A DNA stretch of 64,000 nucleotides from Clostridia bacterium (GTDB lineage Bacteria; Bacillota; Clostridia; Oscillospirales; Acutalibacteraceae). Of the stretch, positions 25,447 through 35,852 are shown piece after piece; position 1 is the stretch's first letter; each line of letters opens with the position of its first letter. The notes under the pieces were generated by a model. It had not been told where the DNA came from and ran no database searches. It worked only from the letters and a program-made list of their open reading frames with translations. Made by a program: the position numbers and the translations under genes. The stretch lies in NCBI GenBank assembly GCA_017517665.1, contig JAFWYP010000007.1, positions 1 through 64,000 on the forward strand, written 5' to 3'.

Positions 25447-26970
25447 TTATTTAAGGTCTCCGCCGACTGAGCCGTCCCAGGTATCAACGGTCTGTGCCTT
25501 CATTTCTTCCTCGTCAAACCAACGGGTTGTAACAGCCTTTGTTTCTGTGTAGAAACGGAAGCCGTCCTTGCCGAGGCAGTGGAGATCGCCGAAGAATGAC
25601 TGCTTGTGACCGGTGAAGGGGAACACTCCGACGGGTACGGGAATACCGACGTTAACGCCGACCATGCCGCCGTCTGTTCTCTTTGCAAATTCTCTTGCAT
25701 AGTAGCCGCTTTGTGTGAAGATAACCGAGCCGTTTGCAAAGGGATTTGCGTTCATAACTGCAAGACCTTCTTCAAAGTCTTTTACTCTCTTTACGCAGAG
25801 AACAGGTCCGAAGATTTCTCTCTGACCAACCGTCATATCCTCTGTTACGTGGTCGAAGATTGTGGGTCCTACATAGAAACCGTTTTCATAGCCGGGAACA
25901 ACGGGATTTCTGCCGTCGAGAACAAGCTCTGCGCCTTCTTCGATGCCCTTTTCAATCCATTTGAGAATGGACTGTCTGTGAGCCTCTGTAACAACAGGTC
26001 CGAGGGTTGATTCTTTATCATAAGCAGGACCGAGCTTAAGCTCTTTTGCGAACTTAACAAGATATCCCACAAGTTCGTCTGCGATGCTTTCCTGAGCAAC
26101 GATAACGGGGAGAGCCATGCAGCGTTCGCCTGCACAACCGAATGATGAATTGATAATGCCTCTTGCACTTCTTTCAAGTGCGGCATCTTCAAGAACAAGA
26201 CCGTGGTTCTTTGCTTCACAGAGAGCCTGAACTCTCTTGCCGTTTGCGGCAGCTCTTGAATAAATGTGAAGACCAACGCTTGTTGAACCGACAAAGGTGA
26301 TACCCTTGACATCGGGGTGGTCCATGAAGATTTCTGCTTCGTTTCTCGAGCAGGTAACGATGTTGATAACGCCGTCGGGAAGACCAGCTTCCTGCCAGAG
26401 CTCTGCAAGTCTCATGCAGGTCATGGGAGTCATTGATGCAGCCTTGAGAACGATTGTATTACCGCAAACGATGCAGAGGGGTGACATCCAGCCCATGGGA
26501 ATCATGCCGGGGAAGTTGAAGGGAACGATGCCTGCGAAAACGCCGACAGGTTCTCTGTAAAGAGTGGTGTCATAGCCCGATGATGTATCTCTCATGCTTT
26601 CGCCCATGAGAAGTGAGGGAGCAGAACAAGCAAGCTCAACGGGCTCTTTAACCTTGAGGATATCGCCCTTTGCTTCGCTCCAGACCTTGCCGTGTTCTCT
26701 TGCACAGATTTCGGTAAGCTCATCCATGTGCTGTTCAAGGAGTTCGCGGAATCTGAAAACAATCTGAACTCTTTTCATAACGGGTACATTTGACCAACTC
26801 TTGAATGCTTCTTTAGCGCATGCAATAGCTTCGTTAACTTCGTCTTTTGTGCAACAGGGAGTCTGTGCAATGACTTCACCCGTGCTGGGATTATAAACAT
26901 CCATATATTTTTCGCAGGAAGAATCAAGCCATTTGCCGCCTGCAAAATACTTAAGCTTTTTAACTGCCAT
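25447..26970 (-). CDS. mmsA: CoA-acylating methylmalonate-semialdehyde dehydrogenase-like enzyme
   Basis: Oxidises a semialdehyde to an acyl-CoA with NAD+; MmsA/IolA enzymes make propionyl-CoA or acetyl-CoA. The 507-residue protein has PFNFPGMIP (about 150), GSTSVG (cofactor loop), KNHGLVLEDA with Asn replacing the general-base Glu of hydrolytic ALDHs, catalytic Cys in GCAGERCMAL (about 284) and QREIFGPVLCV. This combination is diagnostic for the CoA-dependent group. A ribosome site CGGAG precedes ATG. No valine or inositol genes are adjacent, so the substrate here is open. Confidence 0.88.
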   Translation of the reverse strand: MAVKKLKYFAGGKWLDSSCEKYMDVYNPSTGEVIAQTPCCTKDEVNEAIACAKEAFKSWSNVPVMKRVQIVFRFRELLEQHMDELTEICAREHGKVWSEAKGDILKVKEPVELACSAPSLLMGESMRDTSSGYDTTLYREPVGVFAGIVPFNFPGMIPMGWMSPLCIVCGNTIVLKAASMTPMTCMRLAELWQEAGLPDGVINIVTCSRNEAEIFMDHPDVKGITFVGSTSVGLHIYSRAAANGKRVQALCEAKNHGLVLEDAALERSARGIINSSFGCAGERCMALPVIVAQESIADELVGYLVKFAKELKLGPAYDKESTLGPVVTEAHRQSILKWIEKGIEEGAELVLDGRNPVVPGYENGFYVGPTIFDHVTEDMTVGQREIFGPVLCVKRVKDFEEGLAVMNANPFANGSVIFTQSGYYAREFAKRTDGGMVGVNVGIPVPVGVFPFTGHKQSFFGDLHCLGKDGFRFYTETKAVTTRWFDEEEMKAQTVDTWDGSVGGDLK

Positions 26971-27039
26971 ATTTTAACACTCCGTTCGGTAATATTTTCA
27001 CCATAATATTTTATATCTTTTTATATTCTCTGTCAACAA

Positions 27040-28143
27040 TTATTTAAGCATTGAACTCTGATTGAGAAGCTGTGTGTTATAGATAAAGAGAACATCGCAA
27101 TTTTCAAAATCAACAAAGTTTCCGATAATCTGCGATGAAATGTATCTTGTGTCAACGAGAGTTATTTTGCCGTAGCTTCCGAGAAGAAGAGGGGAGAGTG
27201 ATGAACCGAAGGAATCGCGGAAGATAACAAGCTCTTTTCCGTCGGGATTGAGAGGGTTTTCAGCCGTTATAATCGGAACGGCACCCGAGAAAAAAACATC
27301 GTATTTGTCGTTTTTCTTCATTTTTTCGGTATCGTAAACGCCGATATGCTCTTTCTGTGTTTCAACGTTATAAACAACTGCGGAATCTGTAGCTTCATTT
27401 CTCATGCAGATGAGTTTGTCGGGGTCAAATCCGAGTGCAAGCCTTGAAGAATAAACACCGCTGAAATCTCCGAGATTTTCCGGCGTGTATTCACTCATTT
27501 CAATCGCATCAAATCCCATTTTTTCGCCGAGTTTTTCAACAACAGCCGATAAATTTTCCTGCTTCCAATGAGAGTCGGTTTTGTAATAATCGTCAATTGT
27601 AAGACAGTCGAAAATATCAATATATTCCATGTTTTCTATATTGTTATTCAGAATTTCCGTCATCTTGTGATAGTCGTATGAGGGATATCCGTTTTTCTCT
27701 GCAAGAAAATAGTTTTTGTCGGGAATTACCGAGTAAAAAACACGGTTGTTTTTATTCCTGAGATATTTTTCGTATATTGCATTTATCTTTTTTGCCGCAT
27801 TTTCAACCGAAGATTTGCTCAATGTTTCTTCCATTTCAGAGATGTGACCGTCAACAAAATATGTGCCGTTGTTATCCTTCTGATTGAAAATCTTAAGCTG
27901 AACGGCGGCTTTTATTTCTCTGAATTTGTCGCGCAGAGGAAACTGGTCTGTCAGATAATCCTCAATGCCGTCAAAGAACGATTTGTCGATAACCTTCTCG
28001 GCTGAAAATTCGGGAAACTGTGCCGCCTTTCTGCGTTCCGAAGCAAGAACGGAAATCGGTTCATTAAAAATGAATGATGCTGATATTGCAAAAATAAACA
28101 TCGCAAAAAAGGCAATGCACAGAATATTTCTTAATTTCTTCAT
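27040..28143 (-). CDS. DHHW-type AlgJ/AlgX-like SGNH protein
   Basis: A membrane-anchored extracytoplasmic protein that partners an MBOAT acyltransferase in O-acylation of a surface polymer. The 367 residues start with a signal anchor (about 5-27) and contain the DSHW motif (about 190-193, KTDSHWKQEN), the catalytic Asp/His pair of AlgJ/AlgX relatives, and RDSFGSSL (about 315) supplying the Ser-type nucleophile block. It is 12 bases behind the MBOAT gene. The polymer is unknown; alginate itself is not implied. Confidence 0.82.
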   Translation of the reverse strand: MKKLRNILCIAFFAMFIFAISASFIFNEPISVLASERRKAAQFPEFSAEKVIDKSFFDGIEDYLTDQFPLRDKFREIKAAVQLKIFNQKDNNGTYFVDGHISEMEETLSKSSVENAAKKINAIYEKYLRNKNNRVFYSVIPDKNYFLAEKNGYPSYDYHKMTEILNNNIENMEYIDIFDCLTIDDYYKTDSHWKQENLSAVVEKLGEKMGFDAIEMSEYTPENLGDFSGVYSSRLALGFDPDKLICMRNEATDSAVVYNVETQKEHIGVYDTEKMKKNDKYDVFFSGAVPIITAENPLNPDGKELVIFRDSFGSSLSPLLLGSYGKITLVDTRYISSQIIGNFVDFENCDVLFIYNTQLLNQSSMLK

Positions 28144-28155
28144 AACAATGCCTCC

Positions 28156-29553
28156 TTAAAATCTGAAATAAAGGAACGGATTGTAAGTTCCGTCAATGAG
28201 ATATGCCGTGACAATTATAAGAACAACGGCGATAAACAGAGGTTCTGCGACTGTGAGAATCTTATCCCCGATGCTGTTCTCTTTAATTTTTTTGCAGAGA
28301 TTTTTAAGCAAGGGTGTTGCACCGATTGCACCTGCAACGAGCATAACGGCATAACTGCGAAGATAATAGAGAGTTGTGGTGTTTGAAAGGGGATAAGCCG
28401 ATGTGAACATACCTCTGAGGTCGTCAGCCATGCCTGAAATTCCGTTTGAGTTGAAGATTGTAAAGCCGATAAGAACAACAAATATCAGATAAATATGACT
28501 GATGATTTTCGGAACTCTGTCCTTGATTTTCTTTGAAACTAATTTCTCACAAAGCAGAAGTGCCGCAAAATAAAGTCCCCAGAGAATAAACGTCCAGTCT
28601 GCACCGTGCCAGAAGCCCGTAAGAAACCAGACGGTGAGAATATTAAACAGGAAACGGAGCTTATTTACTCTGTTGCCGCCCATGGGGATATAAACATAGT
28701 CGCGGAACCAGCTTCCGAGTGAAATGTGCCATCTTCTCCAGAATTCGGTAACCGATGATGAAATGAACGGATAATTGAAGTTTTCCATGAATCTGAATCC
28801 GAGCATCTTGCCGAGACCCATTGCCATGTCACTGTAGCCCGAGAAATCAAAATATATCTGCAGGGCAAATGCAACTGCGTAGAGCCAGAAAAAGAGAGTT
28901 GATTTTTCATCGGCGGCACGGAATGTTTCGCAGAGTGTGCCCAGAGAGTTTGCCATAATGACTTTTTTGCCGAGGCCTATAACAAATCTTCTTATGCCGT
29001 GTGAAAATTTTTCGGCGGAGTGCGTTCTGTGTTTAAGGTCGTGCATAACATCCGTGTAGCGGACAATGGGACCTGCAACAAGCTGAGGGAAAAGCGATAT
29101 ATAAAGCGCAAGGCTCAAAGGATTTTTCTGCGCGGGTGTATCCTTGCGATAAACGTCAATGTTATAGCTGATAGCCTGAAAGGTATAGAAGCTTATGCCT
29201 ATGGGAAGCGCAAGTTTCAAAAGACCGATATCCGATTTGAAAACGGAATTTACGGTTGTGATAAAGAAGTCGGTATATTTGAAGAAAATGAGCGCAGAAA
29301 GACTGACCGCAACCGAAAGAACAGTAAGTGTAAGGCGCGCTTTGCCTTCTGCACGGTCGGTAAGCAATCCGAAAATATAGCTGAATGTTATAACCGAAAT
29401 CATCAATATAAGATATTTCGGCTCGCCATAGAAATAGAAAAAGAGGCTTGATAAAAGAAGCCAGATGTTTTTGACTTTCATCGGCAGAATATAATATATG
29501 CCGATTACCGTCGGTAAAAAGATGAATAAAAAGGTTAAGCTTGAAAAAAGCAT
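28156..29553 (-). CDS. MBOAT family O-acyltransferase (AlgI/DltB-like)
   Basis: A polytopic membrane enzyme that moves acyl groups across the membrane to a surface glycan. The 465 residues contain about ten to eleven membrane helices; motifs are FFYFYGEPKYL, LPIGISFYTFQAISY, the YFDFSGYSDMA block, FWRRWHISLGSWFRDY and the catalytic His in TGFWHGADWTFILWG (about 317). These define the AlgI/PatA/DltB group. AAAGGA lies before the ATG, which is only about 16 bases beyond the T-run of the preceding gene's terminator. It works with the DHHW protein downstream. Confidence 0.92.
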   Translation of the reverse strand: MLFSSLTFLFIFLPTVIGIYYILPMKVKNIWLLLSSLFFYFYGEPKYLILMISVITFSYIFGLLTDRAEGKARLTLTVLSVAVSLSALIFFKYTDFFITTVNSVFKSDIGLLKLALPIGISFYTFQAISYNIDVYRKDTPAQKNPLSLALYISLFPQLVAGPIVRYTDVMHDLKHRTHSAEKFSHGIRRFVIGLGKKVIMANSLGTLCETFRAADEKSTLFFWLYAVAFALQIYFDFSGYSDMAMGLGKMLGFRFMENFNYPFISSSVTEFWRRWHISLGSWFRDYVYIPMGGNRVNKLRFLFNILTVWFLTGFWHGADWTFILWGLYFAALLLCEKLVSKKIKDRVPKIISHIYLIFVVLIGFTIFNSNGISGMADDLRGMFTSAYPLSNTTTLYYLRSYAVMLVAGAIGATPLLKNLCKKIKENSIGDKILTVAEPLFIAVVLIIVTAYLIDGTYNPFLYFRF

Positions 29554-29569
29554 AGTGAAATCCTTTCAT

Positions 29570-29595
29570 AAAAAAAGGCGGGAACAAGCCCGCCT
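29570..29595 (-). terminator. Terminator between DUF4358 lipoprotein and MBOAT genes
   Basis: On the minus strand a 7-bp GC-rich stem (AGGCGGG/CCCGCCT) with a 6-base loop and a T-run. No promoter fits between it and the MBOAT start, so partial readthrough is expected. Confidence 0.85.
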
Positions 29596-29612
29596 GATTT
29601 TGTTTCAAAGAA

Positions 29613-30254
29613 TTATTCCAGTGTGATGGGGTCGCCGAGAGGCATATCTTCGCCGGGCATTGCAGCGGGCATATCTTCTTCGATGGGTTCACCGAAGGGG
29701 ATATCTTCCTGAACTTCGCCTGCTCTTGTGAGAGGTTCTGTTGCGTTGCCTTCGCAAACTGTTGAGAATGCTGCGAGAATACCGTCAACGGTTTCTTCGC
29801 CTGCCATTATCATCATGATAACGTTGCCGCAGTTAACAACAGCGATTTTTTCAGCTGCAACGCAGAGCCATTTTCTGTAGTTAACACCATTAAGGATTTC
29901 GTTCTTAAGTGCGTCGATATCAGCGCCTTCCTTAGCCTTAACGAGAGCGAGTGAATAGGGAATTGAGCCTATCATGGGTTCTGAGATAACAGCTCTTTCA
30001 ATTGCCTCTGCTGATGCAACGCCGAGGTTATAAGTAAGACCGTCGATGTCATCAAGAGCGATTTCTGTTGCAGGCATAATTGCCATTTCGTCTGTGACTG
30101 TTTCGTTTGCGTAGATTTTGTCTGCGATTTCTTCAAGAGTGCCTGTGAGTTCAAAAGCGGGAACTTCGGGTGTTTCGGGATTGGTGTTACCGCCGCAGGC
30201 TGCGAGTGAGAGTGCCATTGCAAAAGCAAGGACAAGGCAAAGAATTTTTTTCAT
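29613..30254 (-). CDS. DUF4358 lipoprotein
   Basis: 213 residues. The N-terminus is a lipoprotein signal with lipobox LAAC (Cys20) followed by a Gly/Asn/Thr/Pro linker. Residues 37-155 form the DUF4358 domain (LEEIADKIYANE, then LTYNLGVASAEAIERAV), repeatedly found beside MBOAT and DHHW proteins in Clostridia. The C-terminal 50 residues are acidic, Pro-rich and repetitive (MPGEDMP-like). AAAGGAG precedes ATG. It is probably an accessory surface component of the acylation cluster; its exact role is unknown. Confidence 0.8.
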   Translation of the reverse strand: MKKILCLVLAFAMALSLAACGGNTNPETPEVPAFELTGTLEEIADKIYANETVTDEMAIMPATEIALDDIDGLTYNLGVASAEAIERAVISEPMIGSIPYSLALVKAKEGADIDALKNEILNGVNYRKWLCVAAEKIAVVNCGNVIMMIMAGEETVDGILAAFSTVCEGNATEPLTRAGEVQEDIPFGEPIEEDMPAAMPGEDMPLGDPITLE

Positions 30255-30291
30255 TTTTTTGCTCCTTTAGTATTTGTATTTTGTGTTTATT

Positions 30292-30320
30292 TAAACCTCC
30301 AAGAATATATCAGAGGTTTA
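30292..30320. repeat. Inverted repeat upstream of the DUF4358 gene
   Basis: 8-bp arms TAAACCTC/GAGGTTTA separated by 13 bases, about 40 bases before the lipoprotein start. It could be an operator or the end of the sialidase-like transcript; no T-run is present. Confidence 0.4.
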
Positions 30321-30363
30321 TTGATACCGTGTGTTATTTGTTTTAATTTTGTATGAACAGAAA

Positions 30364-31353
30364 TTATAAATCAATCTTCCAGAATGCAACATTAAGGCGT
30401 TCGTATGTATAGGTCAGATAAAGCGAACCGCCCATGTATTCGATTGCGGGATAGGAAAACTCGCTGTCTTTCTTTTCTTCTTCAAGAATAAGCACGGTTT
30501 CCCATGTTGCGCCGTTATCGGTTGATTTCTGAAGAGTAAGCGGTGAACGCTCACCCCAGTTTTCTTCAACGGGATTTGAAAGAAGATAAAGGTCGCCGTT
30601 TGGTGTTTTGACAACGTCAAGACCGCTGTTGTTGTTCCATAAATCCGTGCGGTATGCTTCGCACCATGTTTCTCCGAAGTCATCGGAATCGCTTCTGTAT
30701 GCTCTGCCGACAGAGGTTCTTGTTAGCATATGAACCTTGCCGGGTGCGGATTCCCACAATGTAGGCTGAATCATGGGAATGAGGTTTGAAGTATAGCTGT
30801 TTTGTCTGTTGAAAATAGGAACAGCTTGTTCGGTTCTGATTTTCGGAGTTTTTCTCCATGTTACACCGTCGTCGTCGGAAATATCAACAAAACAGTTCCA
30901 CCCATTGTTTTCATATGATGCAGGCGCAAGAATTCTGCCGTTTGACAGACGAAGGCATTTGTTTTTGACAGGACCTCTGCCGTCGCTTCTGTCACCCTTT
31001 ACGAGTTCTTCAGGCTTTGAAAAGGTTTTTCCGCCGTCCGATGAAACGCTGAAAAAGGTTCTCCATGAGTGGATTTTTCTTCCGACTTTGAAGAAAAGCA
31101 CAACATCGCCGTTTTCTTTAAGAAAAAGAACGGGATTCCAATGCGGAATGTTTTTGTTGTAGCTTATTGAGCAAGGCTCGCTCCAGCCGTTATTGTCACG
31201 GCGTGAATACCAGATGTTAACATCTCCCGTGCCCTCTTTTGTGCCGCCGAACCATGCGGATATAACCGTGCCGTCGGGAAGAGGAAGAACGGTTGATGCA
31301 TGGCAGTTGGGGGTGGGCAGAGGATTGCAAATAAATTCTTTGATTGTTTTCAT
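30364..31353 (-). CDS. Sialidase-like (BNR/Asp-box) six-bladed propeller protein
   Basis: 329 residues of the BNR_2 group: CHASTVLPLPDGTVISAWFGG, the Asp boxes SSDGGKTF, SDDDGVTW, SDDFGETW and STDNGATW, and RGPVKNKCLRLSNGRILAPAS. The fold is a beta-propeller used by exo-sialidases and by other glycosidases or lyases acting on uronic or rhamnosyl sugars. The typical sialidase RIP motif is not obvious, and there is no signal peptide, so true sialidase activity is doubtful. It is 10 bases behind a small Cys protein gene. Confidence 0.8.
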   Translation of the reverse strand: MKTIKEFICNPLPTPNCHASTVLPLPDGTVISAWFGGTKEGTGDVNIWYSRRDNNGWSEPCSISYNKNIPHWNPVLFLKENGDVVLFFKVGRKIHSWRTFFSVSSDGGKTFSKPEELVKGDRSDGRGPVKNKCLRLSNGRILAPASYENNGWNCFVDISDDDGVTWRKTPKIRTEQAVPIFNRQNSYTSNLIPMIQPTLWESAPGKVHMLTRTSVGRAYRSDSDDFGETWCEAYRTDLWNNNSGLDVVKTPNGDLYLLSNPVEENWGERSPLTLQKSTDNGATWETVLILEEEKKDSEFSYPAIEYMGGSLYLTYTYERLNVAFWKIDL

Positions 31354-31363
31354 GTCTTACCTC

Positions 31364-31582
31364 TTAAAGTTCAAAATCCGAGGGGTCAGCTTTATTAATG
31401 AGAAGCGGTTTTTTCGGTCTGCGTTTTAAAGGGTCATAGGCGTATCTTCTGCATTTGCTGTCAAGCTCAACAATGCCCTTCTTTATGCAAAGCACGGACT
31501 TTTCATCGGGGGATAACCGACCGTGTTTGCAGTATTCACATGCGGCAGGATATTTTTTCTTCTCAAGAAGTTTGTTTTTCAT
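31364..31582 (-). CDS. Small Cys-containing protein of unknown function
   Basis: 72 residues, basic, with CEYCKHG (Cys pair), a Cys in VLCIKKG and another in DSKCRRY, a four-Cys arrangement suitable for zinc. The C-terminal tail is Lys/Pro-rich then acidic. AAAGGAT precedes the ATG. It lies between the YlbJ-like and sialidase-like genes on the same strand. No function can be assigned. Confidence 0.65.
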   Translation of the reverse strand: MKNKLLEKKKYPAACEYCKHGRLSPDEKSVLCIKKGIVELDSKCRRYAYDPLKRRPKKPLLINKADPSDFEL

Positions 31583-31606
31583 TTATCCTACATCCTTTCA
31601 TACTGA

Positions 31607-32653
31607 TTAATCATACCATACTTTATATATATTATCAAGGTCTAATATCAATAAAGCCGATAAAAACAGCATGGAAACCGATGCAGGTGCGGAGAATGAC
31701 CACAATGCCGCTTCGGGAGTTACATTTACCATAGCCTGCTGTTCATTCGGAAACAGCCAAAGAATGAAGGTACACACTCCGAAAGCGAGTGCTGCATGAA
31801 GCACACGGAATAAATAAAACCGTAAAATCCGTATTCTGAAATTATTCGCAACCGCAAAAATCTGCATATGTACGCAAAGACCGCCGAATGCACATATCGC
31901 TGAAATGAACGGAAGCGACATCTCTTTTGATGCATAAACACATCCGTTTGTTATTTCAAGCAGGCAAATCGCGGCAAGCTTTATGTTTTCATTCGTGACA
32001 TAAGCGTCAATGACCGCTGTGATACCCGAAAAAAGACATACAAATGCGCAGGCGGTGAGAATTGAAATTGTTCCTGCGGAAACGCTGTTTACAATCGCTT
32101 CGGGAAGAGTCGGATATCTGATTTCTTTTCTTATAGCCGTATGTTTTCTGCACGGCAGAAACCGGCAAATTATACCGCAAATTAAAGAGGAAATGCAGAT
32201 TGATGTAAATATAATTCTGCCCGAGCTTCTTGATGAAAGCATTATACTGCCCAGCGCATTAACCGTGAAACCGATACCCGGATTTATGCAGAAAAACATC
32301 AGTTTTTCTGCTTGATTAACGGAGATTCTGTCCGATGCACATAATGACTGCGCGGTTTTTGCTCCCGAAAGATAGCCTCCGAGCTGACCGAGAATTATCG
32401 CCGATAAGCATTCGCAAGGAAGTCCGAAAAGGAATTCCGTAACAGGAGAAATAAAACGGCTGATTCTCGGAGAAAATTCACCGTTTCCCGCAAGCGATGC
32501 GGCAATAAGAAACGGAAACAGAGAAGGGATGACTGTTTCAGCGCAGTTTTTAAGTCCCGTTGAAAAGCCCGTTCTGAATTCTTTTGCAAAAACAAGCATG
32601 AATATGAATGCTGTAATTCCCGTGAAAGCGGCGATATTCCTTCTGATTTTCAA
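31607..32653 (-). CDS. ylbJ: YlbJ-like sporulation membrane protein
   Basis: 348 residues with about eight membrane segments of the nucleoside-recognition/YlbJ type. ETVIPSLFPFLIAASL, LGQLGGYLSGAKTAQSL and MFFCINPGIGFTVNALG are the family blocks. A TTG start at 32653 is chosen because CGGGAG is 9 bases upstream; the TTG at 32662 directly touches it. YlbJ is needed for spore integrity in Bacillus. Divergence from yqfC-yqfD supports a sporulation role. Confidence 0.75.
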   Translation of the reverse strand: MKIRRNIAAFTGITAFIFMLVFAKEFRTGFSTGLKNCAETVIPSLFPFLIAASLAGNGEFSPRISRFISPVTEFLFGLPCECLSAIILGQLGGYLSGAKTAQSLCASDRISVNQAEKLMFFCINPGIGFTVNALGSIMLSSRSSGRIIFTSICISSLICGIICRFLPCRKHTAIRKEIRYPTLPEAIVNSVSAGTISILTACAFVCLFSGITAVIDAYVTNENIKLAAICLLEITNGCVYASKEMSLPFISAICAFGGLCVHMQIFAVANNFRIRILRFYLFRVLHAALAFGVCTFILWLFPNEQQAMVNVTPEAALWSFSAPASVSMLFLSALLILDLDNIYKVWYD

Positions 32654-32740
32654 TCCGTTCAACTCCCGATGTTCTTTTTAATGAATAATAATCATATTTA
32701 TATGTTGCAGTTTATTTATATGAATCGGGGGAGGATGTCT

Positions 32741-33037
32741 ATGCGAAAAAGAAATTGCCGTGAAAACAGAGGAGAAAGAATAATAAACTCAATAAGTCAA
32801 AATCTGGATTTGCCGACGGATACCGTTTCGGGATATGCGCATATTGAAATGTCGGGAAACCGTGAAGTTATTGTGGAAGGCTGCAGAGGCGTGCTTGAAT
32901 ACAGCGAAAAAACAATTGCTCTGAACACGGGAAAGCTCACGGTGAAACTGTGCGGATGCGACATGACGATAATATCCATGCAGGGCAGTCAGGCGATAAT
33001 AAAAGGAATAATTACCTGCGTGGAATTCTGCAATTAG
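32741..33037 (+). CDS. yqfC: Sporulation protein YqfC
   Basis: 98 residues. After a basic N-terminus the beta-rich DUF/YabP-like domain includes LDLPTDTVSGYAHIEMSG, then VEGCRGVLEYSE and LTVKLCGCDMTIISMQG, the pattern of YqfC. ATG 32741 is chosen: GGGGGAGG ends 7 bases before it; the ATG at 32735 touches it. It is 8 bases ahead of yqfD, the order known from Bacillus, where both are mother-cell sporulation genes. Confidence 0.85.
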   Translation: MRKRNCRENRGERIINSISQNLDLPTDTVSGYAHIEMSGNREVIVEGCRGVLEYSEKTIALNTGKLTVKLCGCDMTIISMQGSQAIIKGIITCVEFCN

Positions 33038-33045
33038 GAGTAAAT

Positions 33046-34221
33046 ATGCTGTTTGTTAATTTTGTGAGATTTATATTGGGATATGTCAGATTTACGGCAC
33101 GGGGAGGGTTTCCCGAAAGATTTCTCAATCTGTGCCGTCTGAACAAAATAATTCTTTGGAATTTAAGAAATACCAACGGAGTGATATCGGCTTGCACGGA
33201 TTGTGCAAGCTATAAAAAAATCCGTTCAGTTTCACGCAAATCGGGCATGAAAGTACGGATTAAAAGAAAACACGGATTGCCGTTTTTTCTGAACAAGCAT
33301 AAGAGGAGAGTCGGAATTCTTGTGGGTGGTTTTTTATGCGCCTCATTGCTTCTTATTCTTTCAACAAGGATATGGAGCGTTGATGTTATCGGAAACAACA
33401 ATGTTCCTTCGGAGAGAATTCTCGGGGTGTTTGAAGAATTGGGCATCAGAAAGGGTGCTTCCGCCAAAAGAACGGATATAAAAACAACCGAGCTTGCCGC
33501 ACTTGAAAAGCTGGATGAGCTTTCATGGCTGAATATCAATATTTCGGGAAGCAAGGCTGTGATTGAGGTAAGAGAGGCGGTCGAATCGCCCGAGATAGAA
33601 AATGACGATACCCCTGCGGATATTGTTGCGGCGAGAGATGGGATAATTACGATAATCCGACCGTTTAACGGCACGGCGGAGCAGGAGGCAGGCAACGCGG
33701 TTGTGAAGGGTGATTTGCTGATAAGCGGTATAAAGGAAAATGGCGACCTCACAGTCAGCTTTTGCAAAGCGAAGGGATATGTTGTTGCAAAAACAAGCAG
33801 GAGCATGAATTATTCACAGCCGCAAAAGCTGAATGCCAGGAAGCCTGCAAGAATCAAAAAAAGATATATCATAAATTTTCTTTCATTCAATATTCCTCTC
33901 GGAGTAATAAACAGAGAAAATTCAAGCTTTGAGAAAAGCGAGATTGTAATCAACGGAGTGACTCTGCCTTTCGGCATAACCGAATGCACGGAATTATTTT
34001 TTGAAGAAGCTCAGATTCCTCTGTCGCCCGAAAAGCAGAATGCAGTGGGTTTCATGCGCTTTGCGGATATGTGCGCGGAGGAATTCAGATATCTTGAAGT
34101 ATCGGAGTCAAAAGTAACAGCTGACGGTAAAGGCGGATTTTCGGGAGAATTCGAGTGCCTTGAAAATATAGGAAAAGAGCATCCTATGCAGATAGAACAA
34201 ACAAAAACCGCAGACCCGTGA
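33046..34221 (+). CDS. yqfD: Sporulation protein YqfD
   Basis: 391 residues, a single-pass membrane protein. The N-terminal cytoplasmic region (1-85) is followed by a membrane segment (about 88-108, VGILVGGFLCASLLLILS), then a POTRA-like stretch IWSVDVIGNNNVP and an extracytoplasmic domain with INISGSKAVIEVREAVESP. This matches YqfD/SpoIV-like proteins. TTAGGAG precedes ATG 33046. Coupled to yqfC. A weak hairpin follows before the convergent GH51 gene. Confidence 0.88.
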   Translation: MLFVNFVRFILGYVRFTARGGFPERFLNLCRLNKIILWNLRNTNGVISACTDCASYKKIRSVSRKSGMKVRIKRKHGLPFFLNKHKRRVGILVGGFLCASLLLILSTRIWSVDVIGNNNVPSERILGVFEELGIRKGASAKRTDIKTTELAALEKLDELSWLNINISGSKAVIEVREAVESPEIENDDTPADIVAARDGIITIIRPFNGTAEQEAGNAVVKGDLLISGIKENGDLTVSFCKAKGYVVAKTSRSMNYSQPQKLNARKPARIKKRYIINFLSFNIPLGVINRENSSFEKSEIVINGVTLPFGITECTELFFEEAQIPLSPEKQNAVGFMRFADMCAEEFRYLEVSESKVTADGKGGFSGEFECLENIGKEHPMQIEQTKTADP

Positions 34222-34232
34222 GAGCCTGCGGT
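34207..34232. terminator. Weak hairpin between yqfD and GH51
   Basis: 7-bp stem ACCGCAG/CTGCGGT with a 12-base loop, flanked by A-run and an interrupted T-run (ATTATTATTTT). It is a likely shared terminator. Confidence 0.6.
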
Positions 34233-34241
34233 ATTATTATT

Positions 34242-35786
<1,545 letters not shown>

Positions 35787-35788
35787 TT

Positions 35789-35823
35789 AAAAGATGCTCT
35801 GCGAAATTTGCAAAGCATCTTTT
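35789..35823. terminator. Terminator of the ferredoxin gene
   Basis: 10-bp stem AAAAGATGCT/AGCATCTTTT with an inner TGC/GCA extension, A and T runs on the two sides. It lies 30 bases past the ferredoxin stop (minus strand). Confidence 0.85.
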
Positions 35824-35852
35824 GATTTTAAGTATTAAGTTCCTTAAGCAAA

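Noticed and set aside
30364-31353. Firm call of true exo-sialidase
   Set aside because: Asp boxes are present but the catalytic pattern (RIP Arg, Tyr/Glu pair) could not be confirmed and no signal peptide is seen; kept as sialidase-like only.
32690-32725. Sigma-E-like promoter for yqfC (TCATATT as -35)
   Set aside because: The -35 fits but the region 14-15 bases downstream does not resemble the -10 consensus.
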